This document shows positions 1 through 58,736 of a DNA stretch of 64,000 nucleotides, in pieces. Under the pieces are notes generated by a model. It made no database searches, was not told the origin of the DNA, and was given only the letters and a program-made list of their open reading frames with translations. Each line of letters opens with the position of its first letter. Position 1 is the stretch's first letter. The position numbers were made by a program, and so were the translations under genes. The DNA is from Maea johnstoni (lineage: Eukaryota > Annelida > Polychaeta > Spionida > Magelonidae), in contig OZ012691.1 in NCBI GenBank assembly GCA_963942565.1, positions 11,477,609-11,541,608 on the forward strand, written 5' to 3'.

Positions 1-160
1 GGATATGACAGACTCAATGGGACCAGGAAAATTGGTCCGTCATATGCAAAATCCGTCGTATACATATGACGAATACTTGATATGCATCGGACTGGGACCA
101 AGCATATCGTCCGTCATATGCAAAAATCTGTCGTACAGAGGTCCGTCATATCCAAGTTCA
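1..160. repeat. GTCCGTCATATGC repeat element at left edge
   Basis: GGATATGAC at 1-9 and GTCCGTCATATCC at about 145-157 are inverted. GTCCGTCATATGCAAAA occurs twice between them. Probably a small MITE. Confidence 0.55.
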
Positions 161-280
161 CCTGTATAACAATGAAGCATACACTTGTAAGGTTTTAAAG
201 TTTGTTCAATATTTCTACTTCAAGTATATTTCAATTCTTCGGTCGCTAGAAACATAAATGATTTCATACTAAAAACTTAC

Positions 281-41749
<41,469 letters not shown>

Positions 41750-42727
41750 AGCGGTGGTTAAACACTTAGCTGTATCGAGCAACTGAATTCTCAGAGAGTC
41801 ACTTGCGTACCTCTGGTATGAGGCCCCTTATGTATCTGGTATGAGGCCCCTTACGTATTTTCAAAGGTGAAATTTTCACCAATATTTTTTTATCTGCTTC
41901 TTAACCTCTGTTTATTTCAATATGAATGTCTCTGGTGTACTTCATTTGAAATGACTTCCGATCAATGTCAACCTCACAATTATGTTTCATTATATTGCCA
42001 TATTGTATTGTCTAAGGGCATACACCATTCTGTGAAACAAAGCACTTCCTTTACTTTCAGTCTTCCTCTCGTGTTCTAACCCGGTGTTTAACTTGCTTGT
42101 TGTAAGCATGTAGATAGGTCTTTACCTACCACAAACCAAGATATAGTATGAGCATTCTGGAAATATCCTAATTTTGAGTACATCAATATTTTTTCTATAT
42201 CACATACTATCCTCCTTTGACATAGAAATGTTTTTCACTACCATAAACAGGAATGTTTTTTTCTTCAAAGCTTTGGGAGATCAAGGAGTACAGGACAAAC
42301 AAGATGACCTTTTTTAAATTATTATTTACAAAATATCTTTTATACACATAAATAATCTATTCTAATGCATGCGATACATTACATTTGATATTCAAGCACA
42401 AGAAGTATCAAAGTGCAGCGCTCATGCATGTGACATATTTACAGATGATTGATAATTAAATGAAGTTTCATTGTATTGCCAAATAGCACTATTGTATTGT
42501 GGACCGTTAAATTTTAAGTCTGGCTCCCTTTTCAGGAATCGGTTTAAAGCTGAAGACTTCTTGAGAGTCGCACAGATCCTATGATGGTGAAGTTCTTGAA
42601 CTGATATGTTTCCTTGGTCCTTGCTATAGCTTTATCTTGAAGATGGTGCAGTTGAGTCATGTTTTCTCTTGAAGATGATGTGGGTGATGACGATGACTAT
42701 GAAGATGAGGCTAACATAGAGATTAGA
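41750..42727. other. Intergenic stretch between TBC gene and SPRING1
   Basis: Both genes run on the minus strand. This holds the SPRING1 3' UTR and the TBC promoter/5' UTR. A tandem CTGGTATGAGGCCCCTTA pair lies at 41812-41850. No other gene is supported. Confidence 0.6.
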
Positions 42728-43562
42728 CTACCGAACAGCTACTGGTTGTAGATTGGGTAAACTTTCACCATAGCAGTATTTTTGTTTTGGATCTCGATAA
42801 GAGTTCTCATGCTGTACACTCTGAAAAAATAAAACACATTAATAAAATAATGATAATAGAAATGTGCACATATTGTTATAATGTTCAGCATCATATTTGA
42901 ACTAATCTTACTCTTTGTCCCCTAGTGATTTCCCTTCTGGAAATAAACAGAAACGAATAATTTAAAGAAAACCTTTCAGTGAGAGTAATGTGTTAGGTTG
43001 TAAAATTTCTTCAGATATCTACTGAAAAATGTCTATGTATTTTGTCTCGAATGAAGAATTTCCATAAGCTTTCAACTCCAATTTGTCTTGAGTTTGAGAA
43101 GAAAAAAAACATTGGAAAGTAAAAAGATTTTATAATTTCATAAAATATTGGCATTTCTCAGGAATTCGTGAACTTGAAATTTGATTATTGCCACTTATAT
43201 GCCATACTCAGGCTAATTGGTGACTAGCCAGTTGAGGACCACTAAGTACTCAGTGAAAACTACCACCTACGACCCCAACTCACTGACAACTTCCTCATAA
43301 TCCCCTACCAAGACTTGATACAGATAGCAATTCTGTAGTCCACACAGCCATCATGGCAGGCCCCATTTCAGGGTCATAGCCAGGATTTAGAAACAGGGTG
43401 TCCAAAGTTGGCAATTCTGCCATTTTGGGGCGTCCTATCTTTCAAGAGAGACCCCCTTACCAAATGTCAATGGAATAATATTGGGTTAAAAAATCAATTA
43501 TATGCTTGAAATTAACATTTTAAGAAATCACTCATAAAGAAGTTTTGGGAGTCCTGGGAGGT

Positions 43563-43595
<33 letters not shown>

Positions 43596-46500
43596 TGTCC
43601 AAATGACACTGAGTCGCCCTTCTGGCTAAGACTATGTCCTATTTTTTCCAAGACTGCTCTACTTACCTGTGATGACGTCCTACACTTAGCTAGGCACAGT
43701 TCAAAGTGATCTGTGACTGAGGAGAATAACTGTTGGAAGGCATCAGGAGCTTTGCTGAGAATTTTCCGCAATAAAGGTTGCTGAAAGAAGAAAAACAGAC
43801 AGGCAAGGAGATTAAATCAGTCACTTAATATTCTCATCATAACCAGTAAAACACTTATTTTCTTAATATAACACTGAAAACATCAATGTCATGGGAATTA
43901 TGTGGAGATTAAAAAAATGCAATTATATGCTTGAGATTGACATTTTAAGAAATTCCTCACAGATAAATTTGAGTGTTCTGAGGGGTGCACTTTAAAGGAT
44001 TGGGTGCCCCAGACGCCCTCATGGCGAAGACCATGCGTGAGGGTAACTTAGGACAAAAAAGTGATATGTTTATGGTTACCCGACCGGACCCTATTTTGAA
44101 CCCAGACCATATTTTTTTTTGTTCTTAATGTAGGTACACAAATCTTACATTACTACAAGGATTATGAATAAAATCATATTAGCCCAACAATGATACATAT
44201 AAAGCATATATGCACAGTACAACCTATTGGCACTTCTTATTAGAAAACCTGGCAATCAGTCAAAAAAAAATTGAAAAAAAAAGCCTACCGACTGACCCTT
44301 TTTGGAGGGTCATGTAACCACAAACATAGCATTTTTCTTTCCTTACCTTTTCAGGCTGCAGACAGCAGGAGACACAGTGTTCATAAAGGGTGCAGCACCC
44401 TGAGGGAAGACACGAGGAGCACACAAAGTGCCGGGTACTCTTCTTCCTCGTGTCGCAACACCCGCCGAGTAAAACAGCTGACCTCCTACACACATAACCT
44501 TGAAAAAGATAAATTTATACATCTTTTTTAAAAATAAATCACCTGGAACAGTAGTGAGCTAACTGCATAAAATTGTGAGACATATAATGAATTCATAAAC
44601 ACAAACAACAAAGCCCTAAAATCATTTAATTGAATTACACATAAGCACCTAATTTACAATCAATACATTTTAAGGTAGTAAAACTTCAGCTCCTCTAATG
44701 CCAATTTACTGAATAGAATTTTACTGTTATGAGATAATTTTGCACCCTTTGCTGATAAGTAGTGTAAGGACTGAAACTGATTCTTGCACAAGACTACCAG
44801 TTGAAGGGACCCACCGCTAGTAAATCTCAGGTATGAATTGGCCTTAAATGACCTGAATGAAGCACTGATTAAGAGCTGCAGGCATGTGCACAACACAACT
44901 TACACAAGTATGTGTTTTCAGCACACTGAGCCTAAGGCCAAGAAAAAAATATTGTTTGTTTCCTGTAACGGTCCGAAAAAAAATAGGGTAGGTAGGTCGG
45001 TAAAAAAGAATTTTTTGCATTATTTTTTTGAACAAAAATGTGTGTTTTATGCATGTTTTATGTTGATTGGGAGTTGGGAGGGCAGAAAAACTTTAGGATA
45101 GGGATTTTATTGGATAAAAACTTGTTAGGGTACAGGAAACAAATAACTTTTTTTAGGCCTAATATTCCAGTTCACACCTACCTCTGTCATCTGCTATGAG
45201 TTCCTTTCCCTGCACAGAGTTCCTGCATGTCTTTATCTTGCTGGCATTTATAGACTGTATCCGCGACTGCCACTGGAACTTCTCAGATGGCAATCTCTTT
45301 TTCACGGGGTAAGCTTCCTCCTCCACCAGCTGTTCAGACTGGAAAAACAACAACATAATTAGCAATCAGTAAATCTGCCAGTGTTAAGACAGGCTCTAGA
45401 GTTTCAGGGTATCAAAGATTAACTATAATGATTCAAACTTATGGCTCAAAAGCCATATATAGCTCCCAGCTACTGATTCAATTATCTATCTAGATCTAGA
45501 GTCCTTTTTCATAAACAAAGTTTATATACCATATTCGCCTGATTAAGCGCACGGTGCGGGTAGAGGTTGGGAAAATTTTCTGTAGAAGGGATGTTGACAA
45601 TCATCCTTTTTACCACACCCATGGTCTTAGCCAGCAGGGCGTCTGGGTGCCTTTTTGGACACCCAAACCCTTAAAAATCATCCCTCAGGACACCCAACAT
45701 TTTTAGTGTGAAACTTCTAAAGTCTCAAGCTTGTAATTATATTTTTCCTCTACTTATAATGCCCATGACATTGTTTAATAATATTATGCCTTTATGTTAA
45801 TGGTTGAAATATGTGTATATTGTGATCCCCCTTAAAGATTTGGACACCCAAAATTTTTACAATGGCCCATTTTAGGCACCCAGTCTCTAATTCCTGGCTA
45901 AGACCCTGACCACACCCCTCAATGATTGCCGGTCGGAGCGTATTGGCCATTATTGCACCTTTGCGCTTTCGCTGTTCAGTTTGCTTAAGACGTTTGCTGC
46001 ATGTGAAAAGATTGTGAGAGCGCTCAGTGAGAGCACGAAGGAACTGCTGAACTGGCGGAATTCAGTGCTGGTTTGCAGACACCGCAAAAGGAAAGGTATG
46101 TGATTTTGCTTTTCTTACTTCCTCTGGGGGGGGGGGGGGGAAGTTTTACAAGTTTTTCATGACAATTGGGCGGGCCATTCCCCCTCTTCATGAAAAATAG
46201 GGGGCGAATAAGGTAACTTCCTTTCAATGTCAAGTCAACATCTTCACTGTGACACACCACAGACCCAGATGTGTAATTAAAATTAAATACTTATCAATGA
46301 TAAAGAATAAAACCACATAAAAAATAAAAGCCAAATCATGTATCAAATTATGTCTCTTGAAAATATATACAGCAGAGATATAAATAATTCAGGTGTGTAT
46401 CTCTGTTTTATCTAAGCCTAAAACAGAACACACCCAAAGTCCCATTGAAGTTGTTGTGGTGAGGTGATGTGTGAATCATCATAACAACATTGATGACTCA

Positions 46501-46706
46501 TACTGTGATGTGAAATGTGGACAACCCCAAACTGGACTTGGTACAGGGAGGTATATAACACCATGTTTTGCACTTCAAAATTAGTAAATTTGATAAATGA
46601 ACTGTCGCTTTACCTGGCGCAATATGCTCGTGATGAAATATACCACGGAAAGGAGGAATATAACGGCTAAAACCCAGCGCCTCCGCAAGACTCTCGACCC
46701 AAACAT
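42728..46706 (-). CDS. SPRING1: SREBF pathway regulator in Golgi (SPRING1, C12orf49 family)
   Basis: Five coding exons, 46706-46614, 45338-45182, 44498-44347, 43780-43667 and 42820-42728, join in phase to give 202 aa (human protein about 205). Exon 1 encodes a type II membrane anchor: [19 protein letters not shown], then [12 protein letters not shown]. Exon 2 gives [16 protein letters not shown]. Exon 3 is cysteine-rich ([19 protein letters not shown], then CCLQPEK). Exon 4 holds the signature [15 protein letters not shown], and exon 5 ends [20 protein letters not shown]. These match the C12orf49 family closely. In vertebrates the protein sits in the Golgi and supports S1P/SCAP function in SREBP processing (family knowledge). 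The introns carry several MITEs, one ending within about 20 bp of the exon 2 donor. Divergent partner: the RNFT gene upstream. Confidence 0.93.
43373..43632 (-). mobile_element. Family C MITE in SPRING1 intron
   Basis: GTCATAGCCAGGATTTAGAAAC to GCCCTTCTGGCTAAGAC. Contains a 20-base G run. It ends about 35 bp from the donor of SPRING1 exon 43667-43780. Confidence 0.75.
43874..44033 (-). mobile_element. Family C MITE fragment in SPRING1 intron
   Basis: Shares TGTCATGGGAATTATGTGGA and GAGGGGTGCACTTTAAAGG with family C, and ends GACGCCCTCATGGCGAAGAC. Left part missing. Confidence 0.6.
44060..44330. repeat. Inverted-end element before SPRING1 exon 3
   Basis: GTTTATGGTTACCCGACCG on one side and GGGTCATGTAACCACAAACAT on the other are inverted. 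About 270 bp, AT-rich centre. Confidence 0.5.
44934..45160 (-). mobile_element. Family F MITE beside SPRING1 exon 2
   Basis: Reverse copy with GTTTGTTTCCTGTAACGG and GGAAACAAATAACTTTTTTT ends. TTTTTAGGCCT lies about 20 bp from the exon donor. Confidence 0.75.
45527..46215. mobile_element. Family E copy 2 with nested family C MITE
   Basis: TACCATATTCGCCTGATTAAG start and GGGGGCGAATAAGGTA end. The family C MITE at 45624-45905 interrupts it. It contains a 13-base G run. In SPRING1 intron 1. Confidence 0.8.
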
Positions 46707-46974
46707 TTGAGATTTCCCATTGGATTGTGATCAGCGGTACACTTCCGGTGATATAAAATTGATCTTAAATAAAGCTAATAAAATTGAGGTTTTAAGTTTT
46801 TGAAAGACAAATATTTGTGATTCATTTGAATACAAATATGATGACTTTGCTATTACAATGATTTTAAAATTACTACACATCTAGAATATTTTGTCCAATC
46901 AAATCACAGAATTGTAGTTGCCCTGAACGCAGCTGAGAGGCGGAAGTGAATTTCTGGCTTGGAGATGAGAACAC
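46707..46974. promoter_or_regulatory. Probable bidirectional promoter of SPRING1 and RNFT, with RNFT 5' UTR exon
   Basis: The two genes diverge here. An ETS-type motif on the minus strand (CACTTCCGGT in plus orientation, about 46740) faces SPRING1, and GGCGGAAGTG (about 46936) faces RNFT. A donor-like ACACACGTAAGC at about 46970 could end a noncoding first exon of RNFT, which then splices to 51803. An ATG in that exon meets a stop just after the junction, so it would be a short uORF. Promoter and exon are inferred; only the motifs and geometry are seen. Confidence 0.5.
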
Positions 46975-47897
46975 ACGTAAGCAAATTAGATGATTTCCTC
47001 ATCAAGTTTTAACCTTTAATTGCAATTTTCGATTTTGTTCAGTCGAACTATCCAATTGTTGGTGACTTTGTTTACCAGAATGTATAGGTGTTGACATAAG
47101 GTAATGGCTGTCAAAGTCATAAAAGTCACTTGCTTAGCCTTAGAATATTTATGTTTATATGGCTCCCCAAAATGAAACTTCTAACTCACATCAACACAGT
47201 GACACACTTTAGAGTTTGACTACTCACTGCCTGTACTGTACAGTTTAAAGTCCTAGGCTAGGTAATCTTAGGTGTTATATTGATCAAAATTGTGCCAAGT
47301 AGCCATGCTAGAAAACCCAGAGCACCTTAAAGCATTTAACAGCTGAGGACCAAGGGAAGCTAGAGCATGTGCCATGTATATAACTATATTTAAAGCATCA
47401 GAGCTGCCTTTAGTTGTTTAGAAAAGAAAGAAAGTGAAACAATATTCTCTCTGGCTGCTGTAATTGTAAGATTGCAATCGCAAGTAACCTAGAGTTTATG
47501 CTATACCATTTCTGAGGTAGTGTAAATTATGACGAGAAAGCAAAGCTTTAAATGCTCGCGCAGCTCGACAATATTTATGCATTCCCCTTTCAAATTCAAT
47601 CACTAAATGATGGATTTGTCATCCATGGCATCATCCTTCGCTTGTAAATCGCGAAAACATATTTAAAACCCCTTGATATGAGCTTCATATTTGACATTTG
47701 TGCAATAAACATACAGTATGAGAGTAGCGATTGACCGAAAACATGGCATAGAATTACTACAATTTCAACCTATTGCAAAATCATTATTTCCCAACAGATT
47801 TTAACTAAAATATAGAAATAAGTAGCCTTAATGGAAAGGAGAGTAATTTATTCAAACGTGAACGTACAACCCATTCAGTTCCAGTGGCAACACCAGT
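46975..47897. other. RNFT first-intron sequence, no feature recognised
   Basis: AT-rich, no ORF of note, no clear repeat before the family C MITE. Presumed start of an about 4.8-kb first intron. Confidence 0.5.
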
Positions 47898-48203
47898 GTC
47901 TTAGCCAGGATTTAGAAACTGGGTGCCTAAAATTGGCAGTTGTAAAATTTTGGGGCGTCCACATTTTTAAGGGGGATCCCAATATACTCATATTTCAACC
48001 AAAGACATGTATAAATTCATCAAAATGAGGTCTGATATCATTGAAAATGTCATGGGAATTATAAGGAGATGAAAAAATTCAATTATAAGCTTGAGATTGA
48101 GATTTTTAGAAATTCAACACTAAAGAATTTGGGTGTCCTGAGGGGTTCTTTTTAAGGGTTTGGGTGTCCAAAAAGGCACCCAGACGCCCTGCTGGCTAAG
48201 ACC
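47898..48203 (-). mobile_element. Family C MITE, full reverse copy
   Basis: GTCTTAGCCAGGATTTAGAA to CGCCCTGCTGGCTAAGAC, 306 bp, in the first intron of RNFT. Confidence 0.8.
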
Positions 48204-48299
48204 ATGGGCAGCACTCCAGCCTCTGTAATCATGACGTTACTGTCACGTGACCATTGAATGCATGCATCAGTTTCAGTTGTTGCATAGTTTCGCTTGTTG

Positions 48300-49950
48300 C
48301 TGTGTTACTGGAGCGGTCAAAACGCTATTTTGATACAATTCTAAGGGAAACAATCCATATTTATTGTTTTATAAAGCAATGTTTGCAATCTGAAATGATC
48401 TGGCGTCAAAATGTGCTCTTAAAGCAAAAAGTTATGCTCATTTCTCGCGAGGTTATTGTCAAGCGAGCGAGACAAGAGACGAACAGACAGATGCCAACAC
48501 CAAAAAACCTGCCTCATTATGTAGCAGGCCAAGTAGGTGTTGGCATTGTATGCTGTAAACGCCGCTACGCTACGCCGGCTTGCTGCGCGAGCTATCACCT
48601 TGTCATCACCATAAAGTATTGTGATGTCATTTTACTAATGATGAAGCTATCTCCATCAAGATTCATTCCCAAGATATCTTGTCTATATTTCATATGTCTG
48701 TAACAACATAGAGATTTGCATAGTGCCTCGCTTTACAAATGTGGCAAAATGCATTGTATTTGGTTGAGAGTAAATTGTGCCATTAATAGCGAGCGTGCAC
48801 GAAGTCAGAAAGAGATCTATTTATAAATAAATAAATAGATCTCTCTGACGAAGTGCAGCGAGCGCAAGCGAGCATTCACGTAACATGTGTGTAGGTATGT
48901 AGATGCAATGTATATAACCAATCTGTATATATACTAGTGGTCAGACGATTAACTGAAAACTTGAGCATTCGATCGAGGCGAAGCCAGCTCGACTCGTTCG
49001 ACAGACATTTGACATAATTGATTATGCTCAAATATCTGCAACTCGCCCAATATGTAAGAGAAAAAAAGAATTACATTATTTGCCTTGAACCCAGCCAAAA
49101 TCTGTGTGAAAAACATGAATATTTTGTCTTTTTTGTTAAGTTTGTGTGTCATTTGCAAGTCATGCCATGTTTGGTGCACCGATTCTCAATTGCCACAGTA
49201 CACTGCATGTGTGCCTGGCATGCTGTGGTGCAATAATGTTATAGGGATTAAGATCCGCCGCTGAGCCTTGGTGCAGATTTATAGCCGAGACGTAGGTGTT
49301 TGTTGCAAAAGCTGAGGCCGCCAAGGCCGAAGCTTTGTAACAAACACCCACGGCAAGGCTATAAATCTGCACTGGTCAATGCTCCGTGGCGGGTCTTAAT
49401 GGCTATTATAGCGAGTTTGAGTGATAAAAAATTCAAACAAATGACACAAAAATCATGTTTTCTAGTGGTTGCTGAGCCTGGATTTGGTCCCGGCTCTGGA
49501 GCCTCATTCTGGATTTGGTCCCTGCTCCCTGCTGTGAACCGGGACCACTTTAAAGCCACAGAAACAGCTTCTCACTGTACATAGTGTGTTTTCCAAGCCT
49601 AGGTATTTTCATAGCAATGCGCTATAATTTTAAATCGTTGACACCTTAAAATTACGTCAATGTGGCCAGAAAACTCAAACAAAACCGTTTGATCGTTCAA
49701 AGTTTTTTTTCGATCAATCGATACAGAAAATCTACCAGAAAGGTTATGGCCGACCGACCCGATGTGACGTACCATTGTCTGTCTGTTTGTCTAGATTGTC
49801 TCGCTTGACAAAAATCTTGCGTGAAATTAACATCACCTTTTGCTTTAAGAGCACATTTTGCCGCCAGATCTTTTCATGTTTAGAACATTGCTTTATCACG
49901 TAATAAATATGGACCGTTTCCTTTAAATTGTATCAAAATAGCGTTTTGAT
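48300..49950. mobile_element. Long-inverted-repeat (fold-back) element, about 1.65 kb
   Basis: The left arm (about 48318-48500) includes AAAACGCTATTTTGATACAA, CAAAATGTGCTCTTAAAGC and GAACAGACAGATG. It is matched in reverse by 49785-49945 (CTGTCTGTTTGTC; GCTTTAAGAGCACATTTTG; TTGTATCAAAATAGCGTTTT). No transposase is seen. It contains a nested hairpin at 49241-49401. In the first intron of RNFT. Confidence 0.7.
49241..49401. repeat. 160-bp hairpin
   Basis: GTGCAGATTTATAGCC and GGCTATAAATCTGCAC, with outer ATTAAGATCCGCC and GGCGGGTCTTAAT, form a nearly continuous inverted repeat. The loop is near GAGGCCGCCAAGGCC. Confidence 0.8.
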
Positions 49951-50659
49951 TGTAGATGATCAAATATGTGCAAATATGCAACAAACAGACAAATGCTAAC
50001 GTGCTACAAATGCTCTTGCGACGTCCTGATTATAGTAGCTGCCACGCCAGTGGAATGTACGTTCACAGCAAATATAAATCACTCGCCATTCCGATGGTTA
50101 ATTTTAATGCAGTTAAGATCATTAGAACTGCCACAATCTATTCTATTTGGCTTTTAACTTGCTTTAAAATCGATTGCGAAATGTAGATTTTGCGGCAGTT
50201 TGAACTGGTAATAATTTGTATGCCATGAATTTTTCGGTCAATCTATAATATCTCTTATAATGTCTGAACGGAAAAAAAATGAAATCATCCAAAGCTTCGC
50301 TCTCGCTTCTTGGCCATGCCAGCATCATATTGATCATTAGAAAGTTAAAACTTACAAGAGAATGTTTGCATTATTCAGCATTTCCTGACAGCCTGACATA
50401 CGGCATTTTACAAAAGGTCGATAAAGCACATGGTATCAACAGCTAGGCACTACTAGGCAGTCTCATTCCTAATGATGTAGCCAGGCTGGTGGCTCAAACA
50501 CCAACGTCTGTTACATCAGTGAGATCAATAATGTGTAGCACAATCCCAATAAATATTGATCTAGAAAATGGGATTTTCATAACTTAATTTTGTAATACAT
50601 CATGTAGAAATATATTTACTTCATCGTTTGATTTAAGGAAAAGAATGTAATCCTGGCAC

Positions 50660-50965
50660 TTTTCTTAAGTTTGCTGTTCCCAATTTAGGCACTAAGAGTA
50701 AAACACCTTTTTAGACAGGCAAAAATGTCTATGAAGATGGTTTTACTGTGACTAGTTTTGGGGTGATAACCTAGGCTTTTCCTAACAAACCAGTTTCTAA
50801 GACATGGCCAATGTGTAAATTGCCCTTTTTGAAGCAATAGACTTTTGAATGTAATTGGTATTAACACTTGAAAAAGCTGTTTATATTAATGTGGATGGGC
50901 AGAAACTTTGCGAAATTGGAATGCTGTTTTGGGCTTGCATTTTAAATATTCTGGCTAAGACCCTG
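50660..50965 (+). mobile_element. Family C-like element (subfamily shared with 3460-3775)
   Basis: TTTTTAGACAGGCAAAAATG, GTGTAAATTGCCCTTTTTGA and the final CTGGCTAAGACCCTG match the insert inside the family D copy. It immediately precedes the hAT-like element at 50978. Confidence 0.6.
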
Positions 50966-50977
50966 GCAGGCAAAGGC

Positions 50978-51414
50978 TAGGGCTGCACACCGTTAAGAAT
51001 TAACGATTTGATATGATACTGATAACTTTGAAACGATACGGTTTCTTAACGGTTTTTTAATGATACGTATATTTGATTATTATGAGTTTTATTTGGCCAT
51101 AGAATATTAAATTTGAACGAATTATCCATTAAGAATTAAATACGAAAGTATTGATGCCAATGCTGGTGAGCCTTCGTTCGGGTTCAGAACGAGGCACTGA
51201 AATGGCAGCTCACTAGACGAGCCATCCGAGCCGTTGTTTCATTGAATCACGGCTTAGGAAGTGCTCAGAGCGATGTCAACAGTAAGCTAAGGCAGTTTCC
51301 TCATAGCTGCTTTATCGATTTTTCAAACCGGTTTATTTTGGGACGGTTATCATTATCATTAGGCAGCCTAATGATCGGTTACGGTCTGCAACCGGGAACC
51401 GGTGTGCAGCCCTA
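50978..51414. mobile_element. hAT-like MITE with 8-bp target duplication
   Basis: TAGGGCTGCACACCG and CGGTGTGCAGCCCTA are inverted ends. GCAAAGGC is duplicated exactly at 50970-50977 and 51415-51422. 437 bp, no transposase seen. Confidence 0.9.
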
Positions 51415-51813
51415 GCAAAGGCTACATGTTACTATATGGCAATGCATTATGAATAGCAACTCTGCATTGCTTACAGCAGGTAACTGCCCATGTCTCAAAG
51501 CCAATAAATGGATGCAATGACACATTTCAACAAAGGTCACTATGTTGGTGAAAAGATGGTTTCACCACAAAGACATTTACTTGTAAGTGGGATGTTATTA
51601 AAATTGTATATGTCATTTAAATTGTACTTGTTGACCCTTTTATTTTCATCTTTTAAACAAAACAGCTCTAGTAGAGAATATGCCAATTGATTGTAATCAG
51701 ACCTTTGGCGGTATATATTTGTTAAGCTGTTCAACAAAAAAATTCATATTTGGGTTACAGAAAAAAAAATTCATGTTTTTAGAAATATACTTCTTTTTTC
51801 AGGATTGAGGATC

Positions 51814-58164
<6,351 letters not shown>

Positions 58165-58736
58165 ACTATCCCCCCTCCGCGGAATGAATGTACAGCTGGT
58201 TGTATTAAACTCTATGGCTATCCCCCACCGCAGCAGAATGGCTCTACAGCTGGATATATTCAACTCTACTAGACTATCCCCCCCCCCCCCCCCCCTCCAC
58301 GGAATGGCTGTACAGCTGGTTGTATTAAACTCTATGGCTATCACCCCCCCCCCCCCCCCCCCCCCCTCTGCAGCAGAATGACTGCACAGCTGGTTATATT
58401 CAACCCTACTAGACTATTCCTGCCTACCCCCCTCCACGGAATGGCTGTACAGCTGAATATATTCAACTCTATGACTATTCCTGCCCCTCCCCCCTACCCC
58501 CTGCCCCCTCCTCCTAAATCCCACTCCAAAGGATGGCTTTACAGCTGGATATATTCAACTCTATGACTATTCCTGCCCGACCACCCAAATTCCCACTCCA
58601 AAGGATGGCCTTACAGCTGGATATATTCAACTCTATGACTATTCCTACCCCCCCCCCCCCCCCTCCCACTCCAAAGGATGTTTGTATGGCTGGTTGTAAT
58701 CAACTCTTCTAGACTATTCCTGCCTGCACCTCCTAA

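Noticed and set aside
44271-44531. 86-codon plus-strand frame over SPRING1 exon 3
   Set aside because: Antisense shadow of the cysteine-rich SPRING1 exon.
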